A DNA stretch of 64,000 nt from Martinezella rhizogenes (GCF_007002745.1 NZ_SGNY01000012.1:101993-165992), one strand, 5' to 3'; counted from the first letter of the stretch, positions 38,649 through 48,525 are shown. The notes: generated by a model from the sequence alone, not told the origin. Program-made: numbers and translations.

Positions 38649-41156
38649 ATGAAACCGTCGGGAAGCTCAAAAACTGGATACGCCGGGTCGGCTAGATCCT
38701 CGCCCCAGGTTCGCGCAGGGGTTACGCCTGTCCTTCATCCCAAAGAGCCTTGGAACCGTTTTGCTTGCTCCCCATCTGACGGCCAAATGGATCACCGGGA
38801 AAATTTATCTGCGCAATTCGCTTACGATGGAATGAGACTGGGCGCAGCCGAGCGGTCCGCGTACGAGACATGGGATAGAGCGGACCGGCCGAGTTGGAAA
38901 GACCTGATACTGAGCGCTCGCCTGAACGCGATTGACAGTTTCGCTTGGAATGTCGATGTCGGAGAAAGTACCTCTTCAACTTTTGTTTATGATGGTGTTC
39001 CTCTGGCGGAAGGGGAACGGCATGCCTACGAGGAATGGGTGGAGCCGGGACAGCCCAGTTGGCAACAACTCGTTGTGAACGCGCGTATTGAAGAGCTAAA
39101 CACCTCTGCTGCAATTCCGAATGAGTGTAGTCCCCTTCAAGAGGAATTCCGATCGGAGGCGCCTAAGCGTAAGCGGACAAGCTCCATTGGTCAAAAGAAC
39201 GGTTTCCCTGAACCATTCGAATTTGATGGGATGAGACTCGGCTCGCCTGAGCGCGAAGCATATGAGAATTGGAGTAAACCGCAACCGCCATCCTGGAAAG
39301 ACCTGATAGTTGACGCCCGTCTTGACGCAATCGACACCTCCACCTGGCTCAACGAATCAAATGACACCTCGGTCTTCGAGTACGAAGGCGTCCCGCTTGG
39401 GGAGGGGGAACGCCTAGCATATGAAAAATGGCTCGAGCCCGCGCAACCAGGATGGGAAGACCTGGTTGTGGACGCACGCGTTGCGGAATTGCACCAGTCT
39501 GCTCCGACGTGGTGCGAACACCAACCAGGCAACGACGTTTCTTCCAACGAGTCCGGGCGCATCTCGGGCGTCCCAATTAACGCCGAGCAGGTGTCGCGTG
39601 CGTTCTTCGTGTACGATGGAGTGGCGCTCGGAGCAGCCGAGCGCGCTGCGCATGATCGTTGGAGCAGGCCGGACCGGCCCACCTGGGAAGATCTTATCAT
39701 AGTCGCGCGCCAAGCTGCTATCGAAGGCGGTGCCGTTTCGAATGGGATGATCGGGAAGACATCTTCCTCAGTCTTTTTATACGAGGGAATGTTGCTTGGG
39801 GATGCGGAGCGTCAGGCGTACGGACGGTGGAGGCAGCTAGCCCAGCCGCGGTGGCAAAATCTGGTGGTGAACGCGCGCCTGGCAGAGCTCGACCCGGCGG
39901 CCTGGATTCCCGATGAACATGATCCGTCTGAGGATGGCGGGGCGACTGGTCTTCTGTCGCAAGCAAGCACGACCAATAAGTCCCGCCTCAGTTTAGGTGA
40001 TCAACCGGAAGCGCGCTCGCCTAGTCTCGCACGTGAGCCAGCACAACAGCCGACTCACGTGCAAAACCTGACGTGCGCACAATTGGAAGCAAGACGTGCT
40101 CTATATTTCGGGCCCTCTGGGAGGGATGCAGACCAAACCGCCAGCATCGCCGACAGTAATCGCCTCGACGAGGTAAGCAAAGTTAAACGGCTGGGTGCCA
40201 AGAGCCGTCGAGGCGCTAAAGCAACGGCCTATGACGTAATTTCAAGTGCGGAAAGACTGTCGTCTCACGAGGGTTGTTTGACGGTTCAGTCCACTCAGCC
40301 AGAAAAAGCCGCTTGCTCGAGAAGCGACAATATCGGCACTTATGGAAGTCGAAAAAACGAACGAGCTCGGCTTGCGACCGAGACCGGGAAATACGAGTCG
40401 GAGCATATTTTCGGGTTCAAGGTTGTCCACGATACCCTGCGCTCGACCAAAGAGGGCCGGCGGCTGGAAAGGCCTATGCCCGCCTATCTCGAATGCAAGG
40501 AACTTCATCGACAACATGTTGGTACGGGAAGGGGGCGGACCCGACTGGTGGGGCGCGGCTGGCCAGATGACGCAAGTTACCGCTCGGATCAAAGGGCAAC
40601 TCTATCGGACCCTGTTGCGTCCACGGAAGGTGCAACGGCGTCAAACGGGTATCAATTAAACCAGCTAGGCTACGCACACCAGCTCGCTAACGACGGGCTG
40701 CAGAGCGAAACGCCAGATGGGGTTATCATGCCGCTTCAGGTCGCGACTACTAGCTACAACTATACGGTAAGCCGCGATCCGGTACTTTCTCCGCCCAGTA
40801 AAGAGCAAGCTCCGGAATTGTTGCACCTTGGGCCACGTGGCCAGACAGAAGCTGTACTCGCTCGCGAAACAGCATTGACAGGAAGATGGCCAACACGCGA
40901 GCGTGAGCAGCAAGTCTATCGAGAGTTTTTAGCCCTTTATGACGTCAAGAAGGACCTGGAGGCCAAGACACTTGGGTTGCGGAAGAAAAAAGCTGCGCTT
41001 GTTTCCGCGTTGAACCGGACTGCCGCCTCAATAGGCACTTCACCCTTGAAAGCCCAATCGTCGAGCGCAGAAGTTGAAAAAGCAACTCACGAGTTTGATG
41101 AACGACGGGTTTATGATCCGCGCGATCGCGGTCGGGACAAAGCATTACAACGGTGA
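38649..41156 (+). CDS. virD5: VirD5 effector
   Basis: 835 aa from ATG 38649; a second ATG at 38788 is possible. Residues 50-425 hold six copies of a roughly 42-residue motif (YDG…L…AER.AY..W….P.W..L), in three alternating pairs. The C-terminal third is polar with coiled-coil-like KKDLEAKTLGLRKKKAALV. The end DPRDRGRDKALQR is an arginine-rich export tail. VirD5 is translocated into plants and acts in the nucleus, where it is reported to affect VIP1 turnover and chromosome segregation. Length matches Ti VirD5. Confidence 0.92.
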   Translation: MKPSGSSKTGYAGSARSSPQVRAGVTPVLHPKEPWNRFACSPSDGQMDHRENLSAQFAYDGMRLGAAERSAYETWDRADRPSWKDLILSARLNAIDSFAWNVDVGESTSSTFVYDGVPLAEGERHAYEEWVEPGQPSWQQLVVNARIEELNTSAAIPNECSPLQEEFRSEAPKRKRTSSIGQKNGFPEPFEFDGMRLGSPEREAYENWSKPQPPSWKDLIVDARLDAIDTSTWLNESNDTSVFEYEGVPLGEGERLAYEKWLEPAQPGWEDLVVDARVAELHQSAPTWCEHQPGNDVSSNESGRISGVPINAEQVSRAFFVYDGVALGAAERAAHDRWSRPDRPTWEDLIIVARQAAIEGGAVSNGMIGKTSSSVFLYEGMLLGDAERQAYGRWRQLAQPRWQNLVVNARLAELDPAAWIPDEHDPSEDGGATGLLSQASTTNKSRLSLGDQPEARSPSLAREPAQQPTHVQNLTCAQLEARRALYFGPSGRDADQTASIADSNRLDEVSKVKRLGAKSRRGAKATAYDVISSAERLSSHEGCLTVQSTQPEKAACSRSDNIGTYGSRKNERARLATETGKYESEHIFGFKVVHDTLRSTKEGRRLERPMPAYLECKELHRQHVGTGRGRTRLVGRGWPDDASYRSDQRATLSDPVASTEGATASNGYQLNQLGYAHQLANDGLQSETPDGVIMPLQVATTSYNYTVSRDPVLSPPSKEQAPELLHLGPRGQTEAVLARETALTGRWPTREREQQVYREFLALYDVKKDLEAKTLGLRKKKAALVSALNRTAASIGTSPLKAQSSSAEVEKATHEFDERRVYDPRDRGRDKALQR

Positions 41157-41300
41157 CAAAGCTGGAGATGACCATCGTTAGCGGACTTTGTATCGATGCT
41201 TAAAAATGATGGTTCAGCATTTGAACCGCAGGCTGTACTGCTACTCTTTGAAATCCCCCGCAAAAAACGCGCCGTAGTGCAATCGATCGCCAGGGCCTGA

Positions 41301-41314
41301 ATTTCAGTTGAAAC
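41301..41314 (+). promoter_or_regulatory. vir box before the second virF-like gene
   Basis: ATTTCAGTTGAAAC matches 13/14 positions of RTTDCAATTGHAAY, 74 nt before the F-box effector ATG, so this gene and virE3 likely form a separate vir-induced unit. Confidence 0.65.
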
Positions 41315-41387
41315 ACGATGTCCATTCAACGCCTTAAGCGCAGGTGTTAGACTTCGCATATCCTTGATCCGCGTTGGAGTGTGAGTT

Positions 41388-42338
41388 ATGCTCGAAGACG
41401 GCCAGAAAATGCAGGAACGCGAGCTTTCGGTCCTCGGTGGTGATAAGACCGAAAGTGCAGCCACCTTACCGAATGACATTTTGGTGGAAGTTGCCAAACA
41501 TCTGCCGACCGACGATCCAGTCGAAACGGCAGCCAACCTCACAAGCTTTAAACTTGCGAGCCCGTCGGTTCGGGCATCGGTCGATCAGAGCGATGTCGGA
41601 ACGTTCCACCGAAGCGTAAATCGACTGGGTGCCTCAAGCAAGGCATTGTATGACCTGGCTGTACCCCGGAACGGCTTTGCCGAGTATCCGAACTATCCGG
41701 AACCGGACCCTGCTGGCGAGTTTGCGCTGGCGAGCCAGCGCATCAGGACAATTGGTCCAACTTTGAAGTTCCAATCGCCCGCCAGGAAAACAGCGATCGT
41801 CAATCACATTCTCAATATGTCGGAAGGCGGTGAGCAGGCGGAGGCGATTATGTCGATGACGTCCCATTTGAGTGACCTCGAGAGGGCCGACAAGAGACGC
41901 CTTATCGACAGAGCAATTGAATACTTCAAGGTAGACGGGCCTATCAACTACGACAGTCGCCATTATGCAGCCTACGCGATTGCAGCGGCGCACAACCAGT
42001 TGGAACTCGAACACAAGTCACAAATCTTCGATGCAATGGCGAAGAGACCCCAGCTTGCGAGACTCTACGCCGACGAACGCATCCATGCGCAGGAGCATTT
42101 GGGGCTTGCGTCGACATCCGAAGGTCCGCACGAGCGGAGCAATAAACAACTGGCCACGGACATTCTTCAGATCGAACAAAAAATCCGCACTGAGCTCCTT
42201 CCCGAAACTCTCAGTGCTCACGACCAGATGGTAAAAGCGGAAGGAATCGCTGGATCGATTGAGAAGGCTTACCGCGATGCTCGCGCGAACTTAACCCGGG
42301 CACCGCGAGGGAGGTCAAATTCTGATCTCAGCCGGTAG
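41388..42338 (+). CDS. virF: VirF-like F-box effector, copy 2
   Basis: 316 aa, ATG 41388 with GGAG upstream. The F-box TLPNDILVEVAKHLPTDDPV closely resembles the one in octopine VirF, including the following VETAANL. The body (GPTLKFQSPARK, HLSDLERADKRRLIDRAIE) parallels copy 1. Its tail APRGRSNSDLSR fits the VirB/D4 export signal. It should recruit plant SKP1/Cullin complexes. It is about 110 residues longer than octopine VirF. Which of the two copies is the functional virF equivalent is open. Confidence 0.85.
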   Translation: MLEDGQKMQERELSVLGGDKTESAATLPNDILVEVAKHLPTDDPVETAANLTSFKLASPSVRASVDQSDVGTFHRSVNRLGASSKALYDLAVPRNGFAEYPNYPEPDPAGEFALASQRIRTIGPTLKFQSPARKTAIVNHILNMSEGGEQAEAIMSMTSHLSDLERADKRRLIDRAIEYFKVDGPINYDSRHYAAYAIAAAHNQLELEHKSQIFDAMAKRPQLARLYADERIHAQEHLGLASTSEGPHERSNKQLATDILQIEQKIRTELLPETLSAHDQMVKAEGIAGSIEKAYRDARANLTRAPRGRSNSDLSR

Positions 42339-42441
42339 AACTTGGTCTGAATATTCGATTATTTCTCCGACGAAAGCACTTGGTTGACGAGCGAATTTTT
42401 AAACGAGCATCGATAAAGCGTGCACAGGGAAGGCCCACCTA

Positions 42442-43797
42442 ATGGTCAGTATAAATAAAAAAGCCCCGCAGAAATCTTCTACAGCGACCACGCGCAATTC
42501 TGATGAACGCCTGGTTGATCAGTTAGGGCAGGCGTACCTTGTGGAACGCGAGGCGCAGGAAAGGCGCGCGCGACTTGAAGCGCCGCCGGCGTTGAAAAAA
42601 TATGCCTCGAAACTGCAACTCCTCAATAAGCTCGATGCAGATTTCCGTGGTGTGATCGCCCACAAGCCGTTTCGCAGCGAGCAACTGCGGGTCGATAGCA
42701 ATGGAGAATTGACCCATAGTCGGGGTCTCATAAAAAAGAAGAAGAAGGTTTTCATTCGAGATCAAACAACTGGCTCCCTTCGGCTTATTCACTACGAGAG
42801 GTCTGACTGGAATAGTGTCCGTCGCTATGACTACGACCAGAACGGCGTGTTGAGCGAGAAACATATCAAAAGCAAAGCCGGTGCCTTCGAAGAAAAATGG
42901 GAGCGGGACGAAAACGGTGAACTGATGCGCACCCGATACATCGATCGGCGCAGACTTACTGGACGGGCGTTGCATCCCATTTCCGAGGAAATCGGACGTC
43001 CTTATGAGAGTGGCCTGGAGAAGAGGCTTTATCGCGTTTTAACGCGTCGGGAGGGCTCCCAACAAAAGACTTTCGAACGCGATGACAAGGGTAATCTGGA
43101 GCTCATTGCAAGCAAACGGATGGGCTATTCGATGTCTTCACAAAAGGCACCGGATCGACAAACATCTAGAACAAGTATCCGCAAGCTTGGCGGAGCTTTC
43201 AGTGAATCATATAGATCCCGGCTGGATAAGGACGGCCACGAGTTAGGTCGGGATGTCTCCGCACATCGAAGCCTCCTCAACAAGCGTTCAGCCGTCTACG
43301 ATGACGCTACAGGGGAGCTAAAGAGCAGCAAGCACACGTTTGGGAAGATATACAAAGCGGAAGCGACATACCTGAACGCCGAAATCAAAGAGGTCTCCAA
43401 AAAAATCCTCGGAGTTACGGTCGGTAAAGAATTGAAGACATTAAGTGGACGCGAACTCGAGGCTCAAGTATTACGTGCCGCGGAACGTGCCCTCCATAAA
43501 CAGGCCTGGCAGCACCCTTCAGCTAACCCCTCGCGGTCGCAGCGGGAAAATACCAACAGTCATCTTGGAAACGAACTTGATGGGCCGCTCGAATCGGATA
43601 TGACCGTCGTCCATCAAGCCGGATCCGGGTTCGTCGGCGACGATCGCCACGTTCATGATGGCGGTGGATCCAGGTTGAATGAATTGCACGAATCGCGATC
43701 GTCGAATGATAGGGAAAAGCTTAGTTCGCCGAGAGCCGAAATTTGCGACCGCTCGATGAATCGGGATCGCACCGGCTCAGGTACTTTGTCGCGATGA
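42442..43797 (+). CDS. virE3: VirE3-like effector
   Basis: 451 aa, ATG 42442 with AGGGAAGG upstream. The start (MVSINKKAPQKSS … RRARLEAPPALKKYA) resembles VirE3 N termini. YD-type repeats (YDYDQNGVLSEKHIKS, FERDDKGNLELIASKR, YRSRLDKDGHELGRD) recall VirE3. KKKKK near residue 100 is nuclear-signal-like. It is shorter than octopine VirE3 (about 670 aa). The tail NRDRTGSGTLSR is an export signal. VirE3 acts in the plant nucleus and can bridge VirE2 and importin. No virE1 or virE2 lies beside it. Confidence 0.65.
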   Translation: MVSINKKAPQKSSTATTRNSDERLVDQLGQAYLVEREAQERRARLEAPPALKKYASKLQLLNKLDADFRGVIAHKPFRSEQLRVDSNGELTHSRGLIKKKKKVFIRDQTTGSLRLIHYERSDWNSVRRYDYDQNGVLSEKHIKSKAGAFEEKWERDENGELMRTRYIDRRRLTGRALHPISEEIGRPYESGLEKRLYRVLTRREGSQQKTFERDDKGNLELIASKRMGYSMSSQKAPDRQTSRTSIRKLGGAFSESYRSRLDKDGHELGRDVSAHRSLLNKRSAVYDDATGELKSSKHTFGKIYKAEATYLNAEIKEVSKKILGVTVGKELKTLSGRELEAQVLRAAERALHKQAWQHPSANPSRSQRENTNSHLGNELDGPLESDMTVVHQAGSGFVGDDRHVHDGGGSRLNELHESRSSNDREKLSSPRAEICDRSMNRDRTGSGTLSR

Positions 43798-43899
43798 TAG
43801 CTAAACTAGGGGGGCACACACCGAGTTGTCAAGTCGCCCCCCGGCAAATGAGCTCATCCCTGCTGCCATATTCCCAAACTACCAACGTTTCGCGTCAAA

Positions 43900-44355
43900 A
43901 TGATCACTGAGAAATCCGTGCCATCCCCGAAAATAACTGCCACGAGTGTCTCATCGAAGCCCACCTGCCGTGTCGTGCGGCCCGGCAGCACCTATGCCGG
44001 AAAACAGGGTCTCAATTATTTCGAAGGGATTGCGGCCGAGACAGTGGGCTCGACGGGGATCTGCATGCATCTTTTAACCATACCGCCGGGCGCCCGCGCC
44101 AAGGCGCATTTGCACGCCTCGCATGAGACAGCGATCTATGCGATTTCCGGAGAGACGCATTGCTGGTTCGGCGACCAGCTGGAAGAACACGTCATCGTTC
44201 GCGAAGATGAGATGTTCTATATTCCGGCTGGCGTTCCGCATCTTCCCGCCAATCTCAGCGACCGGCCGGCGACAGCGGTCATCGCCCGCACCGACCCGAA
44301 GGAGCAGGAAAGCGTCGTCCTGTTGCCGGATTTGGAGGGGTATGTGCCGCGTTGA
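43900..44355 (+). CDS. cupin-domain protein
   Basis: 151 aa. A single cupin domain with motif 1 (HLHASHETAIYAISGETHCWFG) and motif 2 (MFYIPAGVPHLPANLSD) giving His/Glu metal ligands. It resembles small cupins that bind or isomerise small molecules; substrate unknown. Its codon use is GC-biased and chromosome-like, and it borders the mobile-element zone, so it is probably an import. No vir box is seen. Confidence 0.8.
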   Translation: MITEKSVPSPKITATSVSSKPTCRVVRPGSTYAGKQGLNYFEGIAAETVGSTGICMHLLTIPPGARAKAHLHASHETAIYAISGETHCWFGDQLEEHVIVREDEMFYIPAGVPHLPANLSDRPATAVIARTDPKEQESVVLLPDLEGYVPR

Positions 44356-44409
44356 ACGCCACCCGGCGGACCCAACCTGGTGCAATGCTACGAGTCAGTT
44401 TACTGTAGG

Positions 44410-44572
44410 GTAAGCATCCGGTGAAGGCCGCAGGTTAGGCTGCTTTAGCTTTCAATCCGTGCGGCTGCCAATTCCACGGAAGCAATTGCTCGAGCTTACT
44501 GATTGGCGTGTCGGCGATGCGGGCCAGGAGGTCAGCAAGCCAAGCCTGCGGATCGACGTCGTTGAGCTTGGC
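44410..44572 (-). pseudogene. tnpC: IS66-type transposase (tnpC), 3' fragment
   Basis: Minus-strand reading gives AKLNDVDPQAWLADLLARI, then NWQPHGLKAKAA, the tnpC C terminus, with stop at 44435. GTAAGC at 44410 looks like the terminal repeat of IS66 elements. The other part lies at 48003-48525, across the RIT element. Confidence 0.85.
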
Positions 44573-44574
44573 AC

Positions 44575-44599
44575 TTTATGCCGACCGGCGAACTATGCC
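44575..44599 (+). repeat. left inverted repeat of the RIT element
   Basis: 25 bp, exact inverse of 47950-47974. The inner part GAACTATGCC recurs near the right end. Confidence 0.85.
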
Positions 44600-44699
44600 T
44601 ATTAATCAAGTTTTTTCCAACGTTTCCGGCAGCATAGCGGTCGCCCAGTCGGCATAGCTTAGGGTCTCTCCGTCGCAATTGACGCGAAGGAGAGGACAC

Positions 44700-45941
44700 A
44701 TGAACACAACTGACTATTTGAATCGCAGCGCCCTATATCGGAAGCTGCTCCACGGTCCGTATCGGGAGTTTGCGCGTGTTTACGCCGCCAGCATGTCGAA
44801 AGAAGGCTTGGGTCGGCAATGCACGTGGCGCTCGCTGAGCCTGTTTCGAGACCTGATGGACTGGCATGTTGGCAATGGATATGCCCCGCAGGATTTGAGC
44901 GAAGCTTATGTCGATCGTTTTCTTGAGCATCGCTTCAAACACTGGAGTCCCGATACGGGCGACCGATCGGCACTCCGACGCGTGCTTTCAGCGTTACGGG
45001 AAGAGGGCTTAATACCAGGTGCGCTTCCGGTTGAGCGCACTGAGCACGAGCAGATCGTCGATGTATTCGGGGCATATCTCTCGAATGAGAGAGGGCTCGC
45101 CGCCTCGACGGTGGGGAGCTACAAGCTTCTGTCACTTCGATTTCTGCGGGAGGTCTGTCCTGCCGGCGCGAATGGGTTTGCAGCGCTCACCCCGGAGATT
45201 GTCATCGGGTATGTCGAACGACATGCGCTCGATGGCTCCGCCGACAGCGGCAAGGCAATGTGCGGAGTCGTGCGTGCCTTACTGCGCTACTTGCATTTGA
45301 AGGGCTTCATTTCGACGGCGTTGGCCGATTGCGTGCCATCCATCCGCCGCTGGCGACTTGCCGGCCTTCCAACCTTCCTGCCGCCAGAGAAGGTCCAGAA
45401 GGTTCTCGATGCCTGTGACCGGACGACGGCAATGGGACATCGGGACTATGCGGTTCTGATGATCTTGGCCAAGCTCGGTTTGCGCGCTAGCGAAGTTGCT
45501 ACCCTCAATCTCGATGATATCGACTGGCAGTCGGGCACGATTCTCGTACACGGAAAGGGACGGCGGCAAGCGACTATGCCGCTGCGTCACGACGTCGGAA
45601 CAGCTATCGTGGCTTATATCCGGCATGGGCGTCCCGCTTCGGCGTGTCGGCGAGTTTTCTTGCGAACACTTGCGCCGCACGTGGGCTTTGCCTCCGGCTG
45701 CGCCATCACGATGATCGCGAAGCAGGCACTCGAGCGGGCAGGCATTGATGGCTATGCCCATCACGGCGCCCATCTTTTCCGCCACAGCCTCGCGACCGAC
45801 CTTTTACGGTCGGGTGCCAGCTTTGCCGAGATCGGCCAACTGCTCCGTCATCGAAGCATCGACAGCACAAGGATCTATGCCAAGCTCGATGTTGACAAGC
45901 TGCGTGGACTGAGCCTGCCCTGGCCGGGAGGTGTCCAATGA
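44700..45941 (+). CDS. ritA: RIT tyrosine recombinase A
   Basis: 413 aa from ATG 44700 (AAGGAGAGG upstream). Phage-integrase catalytic set: Arg in LGLRASEVATLNL, HxxR in LFRHSLATDLL, then RHRSIDSTRIYAKLD with His and Tyr. The N-terminal SAM-like arm-binding domain is present. Overlaps the next gene (ATGA). Confidence 0.9.
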   Translation: MNTTDYLNRSALYRKLLHGPYREFARVYAASMSKEGLGRQCTWRSLSLFRDLMDWHVGNGYAPQDLSEAYVDRFLEHRFKHWSPDTGDRSALRRVLSALREEGLIPGALPVERTEHEQIVDVFGAYLSNERGLAASTVGSYKLLSLRFLREVCPAGANGFAALTPEIVIGYVERHALDGSADSGKAMCGVVRALLRYLHLKGFISTALADCVPSIRRWRLAGLPTFLPPEKVQKVLDACDRTTAMGHRDYAVLMILAKLGLRASEVATLNLDDIDWQSGTILVHGKGRRQATMPLRHDVGTAIVAYIRHGRPASACRRVFLRTLAPHVGFASGCAITMIAKQALERAGIDGYAHHGAHLFRHSLATDLLRSGASFAEIGQLLRHRSIDSTRIYAKLDVDKLRGLSLPWPGGVQ

Positions 45942-46861
45942 GCCGGCTTCGCACTGCCCTCAACCGCTATGTCGGCATGCGCCAAGGGCTGGGATACAAA
46001 TATGATGGGCCGGCACGACGGTTGTCGGCATTCGTCACCTTCATGGAAGCCCGCGGCGCCGAGACCATCACGTCGGACCTGGCAATGCAGTGGGTGACGT
46101 CGATGGGCCGACAGCCGAGTTGGTCCATCCGCCTGGCTGATGTGCGCTGCTTTGCCCAGCACCTCAGTCATTTCGATCTTCTGACGGAAGTGCCACCGAG
46201 CGACGCAGTGCCGCCGGCACGGCGGACAAAGCCCTACATCTATAGCGACATTGAGATTCAGGCGCTGCTGGCGGCAGCACTGTCGCTGCCGCCAGCCAAC
46301 GCCCTTCGACGCTGGACGTATCACTGCCTGTTCGGACTGATAGCGGTCGCCGGACTGCGCCATTCTGAAGCGCTCGGCCTGCTCCGGGCCGACGTCGATC
46401 TCGAGCAGGGCGTCCTCACTATCCGAGAGACAAAGTTCGGCAAGTCACGGCTGGTGCCGCTGCATGCCACGACAATCGCTGTCCTTACAAACTATGCTGC
46501 CCGACGCGATGCACACCTTGGCACGCCGCGCAGTCCCTATTTCTTCGTCGCCGAACAGGGCGGCAGATTGCTGCATCAATACGTGCACCGGGTGTTCTGG
46601 CGACTATCCCGGCAAATTGGTTTACGGCAGGAGGGGGATCGCGGTGGCCCGCGGGTTCACGATCTTCGTCACCGTTTCGCCGTCCAAACCCTGATCAACT
46701 GGCATCGCGCTGGCGAAGATGTGGAACGCGAGCTGCCGGTACTCTCGACCTTCCTCGGCCATGCCAATGTTCGCGACACCTACTGGTATCTGTCCGCCGC
46801 GCCGGAGCTGATGAATCATGCCGTTCGGCGATTGGATAAGCGGTGGGAGGTTCGGTCATGA
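45938..46861 (+). CDS. ritB: RIT tyrosine recombinase B
   Basis: 307 aa. Catalytic residues: Arg in AGLRHSEALGLL, HDLRHRFAVQTL and LGHANVRDTYWYLS with Tyr. Overlaps both neighbours by 4 bases, as expected for RIT trios, whose three recombinases are thought to act together. Confidence 0.9.
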   Translation: MSRLRTALNRYVGMRQGLGYKYDGPARRLSAFVTFMEARGAETITSDLAMQWVTSMGRQPSWSIRLADVRCFAQHLSHFDLLTEVPPSDAVPPARRTKPYIYSDIEIQALLAAALSLPPANALRRWTYHCLFGLIAVAGLRHSEALGLLRADVDLEQGVLTIRETKFGKSRLVPLHATTIAVLTNYAARRDAHLGTPRSPYFFVAEQGGRLLHQYVHRVFWRLSRQIGLRQEGDRGGPRVHDLRHRFAVQTLINWHRAGEDVERELPVLSTFLGHANVRDTYWYLSAAPELMNHAVRRLDKRWEVRS

Positions 46862-47859
46862 GACGAACGAACGACTTAGCCGTGCTGATCGAGCGGTGGT
46901 TCACAGATCGGCTCATGAAGCATCGAGGTGTAAGTTCCAACACCATTGCCTCCTATCGAGACACGTTCAGGCTCCTGTTTGCGTTCGCGCAGGCGCGCCT
47001 TGGGAGGTCCCCATCTCAATTGACACTGCGGGATTTGGACGCTCCGTTCATCGGCGCATTCCTGGAAGTCCTCGAGACGCAGAGAGCCGCCTCGGTGAGG
47101 ACCCGGAATCTCCGCCTCACAGCCATTCGATCTTTCTTCCGATATGCGGCGTTCGAGGAGCCGGCACATAGCGCCCACATCCAGCGCGTGCTCGCGATCC
47201 CCAGCAAGCGATGCGACAAGCGGCAGCTTCAGTTCCTAACCAGGCCCGAGATTGAATCGATCCTGGACTGCACGGATCGAAGCACGTGGCTGGGACGCCG
47301 CGATTACACTCTGCTATTGCTGGCCGCGCAAACGGGGCTGCGGGTTTCGGAAGTCATCGACCTCGACCGAGACTCGGTAATGCTCGGCCGCGGTGCGCAT
47401 GTGCAATGCGTCGGTAAGGGCCGCAAAGAGCGAAGTACGCCGCTCACAAAGGTTGCACAGGAAGCCCTCCGGCGTTGGCTCAAGGAACCAGGGAAGCGAG
47501 GCGCAACGGCTCTCTTTCCGAATATGCACGGTGGCAGGCTCAGCGCCGACGGCGTGCAGGCACTGCTGAACAAATATGTCGCCAAAGCGCGCGAGCACTG
47601 CGTCTCCCTCCGCTCGAAGCGGGTGTCGCCCCACGTCTTGCGGCACAGCGCTGCCATGGAGCTACTACAGGCGGGCGTCGACTGCTCGGTCATTGCCCTG
47701 TGGCTGGGCCATGAGGCGATGGAAACGACGCTGACCTATCTTCATGCACATCTTGAACTGAAGGAATCGACACTCGCAAAGCTGAAGCCGTACGAACGCG
47801 CCAAGGCCGAGCGATTTCGACCAAACGACCGGCTTCTGGAATTCCTGAACGCCCTCTGA
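46858..47859 (+). CDS. ritC: RIT tyrosine recombinase C
   Basis: 333 aa from ATG 46858 (overlaps the ritB stop). Catalytic residues: Arg in TGLRVSEVIDLD, VLRHSAAMELL and LGHEAMETTLTYLHAH with Tyr. Intact. Confidence 0.9.
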   Translation: MRRTNDLAVLIERWFTDRLMKHRGVSSNTIASYRDTFRLLFAFAQARLGRSPSQLTLRDLDAPFIGAFLEVLETQRAASVRTRNLRLTAIRSFFRYAAFEEPAHSAHIQRVLAIPSKRCDKRQLQFLTRPEIESILDCTDRSTWLGRRDYTLLLLAAQTGLRVSEVIDLDRDSVMLGRGAHVQCVGKGRKERSTPLTKVAQEALRRWLKEPGKRGATALFPNMHGGRLSADGVQALLNKYVAKAREHCVSLRSKRVSPHVLRHSAAMELLQAGVDCSVIALWLGHEAMETTLTYLHAHLELKESTLAKLKPYERAKAERFRPNDRLLEFLNAL

Positions 47860-47865
47860 GCATGA

Positions 47866-47959
47866 GAACTATGCCGAGTGCCAACGACGGGTCTTCGACC
47901 AAAACGGCAAGAGAAGCGCGTTTCAACTGGTAAGTTGGAAGAGGTGCTCGGCATAGTTC
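47866..47959. repeat. subterminal 13-bp inverted repeat in the RIT right end
   Basis: GAACTATGCCGAG (47866-47878) and CTCGGCATAGTTC (47947-47959) are exact inverse copies and share GAACTATGCC with the terminal repeat. Probably recombinase binding sites. Confidence 0.7.
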
Positions 47960-47974
47960 GCCGGTCGGCATAAA
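47950..47974 (-). repeat. right inverted repeat of the RIT element
   Basis: 25 bp, exact inverse of 44575-44599. Confidence 0.85.
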
Positions 47975-48002
47975 CCGCCTTATGCCGCGCGCGGCATAAT
48001 GC

Positions 48003-48525
48003 TGTCATGATCAGTGTCGCCATGAAGGCGGCGCGATCGGCACCTCGATCCGATCCGGCGAAGAGCCATGACTTCCTCCCGAGAGCAAAGCCTCTCAGCG
48101 CTCGTTCGGCCGCGTTGTTCGTGAGACAAATCCTGCCCTCGTCGAGGAAAGACGTGAAGCCGTTCCAGCGCTTCAGCATGTAGTCGATCGGCTCGGCGAC
48201 TGGAGAACTGCGCGACAGTTTTGCCCGTTCGGTTTGAAGCCAGCAGTGCAGTTCGCCGACAAGCGGCAGGCTGTCCTTGCGACGGCGCTCCAGGCGTTCC
48301 GCTGCGGCAAGCCCGTTGATCTGCCGCTCGATGTCGAACAGGGCATCGATCCGTTTGACGGCCTCCAACGCCATAGGCGAGATCGGTGCGGCGCGGCTGC
48401 CGCGTTTGGCATTCGTGGCGATGTCGGCCAGCACGAAGAACTTGCGCCTCGCGTGCGACCAGCAGAGCGCCTGCGTCAGCGGCCCCGGATCGCGGTCTAC
48501 CTTGAACAGCGGATTGTAGCCGCCA
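48003..48525 (-). pseudogene. tnpC: IS66-type transposase (tnpC), middle fragment
   Basis: Minus frame reads GGYNPLFKVDRDPGPLTQ, CWSHARRKFFVLADI, FDIERQINGL, CLTNNAAERALRGFALGRK and ends MATLIMTA, where the RIT element cuts in. The 5' part of tnpC and the tnpA/tnpB genes are missing; the fragment breaks off at about 48525. Confidence 0.85.

Larger units (their letters stand above)
44573..48002 (+). mobile_element. RIT element (recombinase-in-trio) inserted in IS66 tnpC
   Basis: Three overlapping tyrosine recombinase genes are bounded by a perfect 25-bp inverted repeat: left copy 44575-44599 (starts TTTATGCCGACCGGCG) and right copy 47950-47974. Removing 44573-48002 rejoins tnpC in frame (…IMTA|KLNDVD…), so the element's limits can be placed almost to the base. 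A perfect palindrome (TTATGCCGCG then its mirror, 47980-47999) lies at the right end. Confidence 0.85.
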
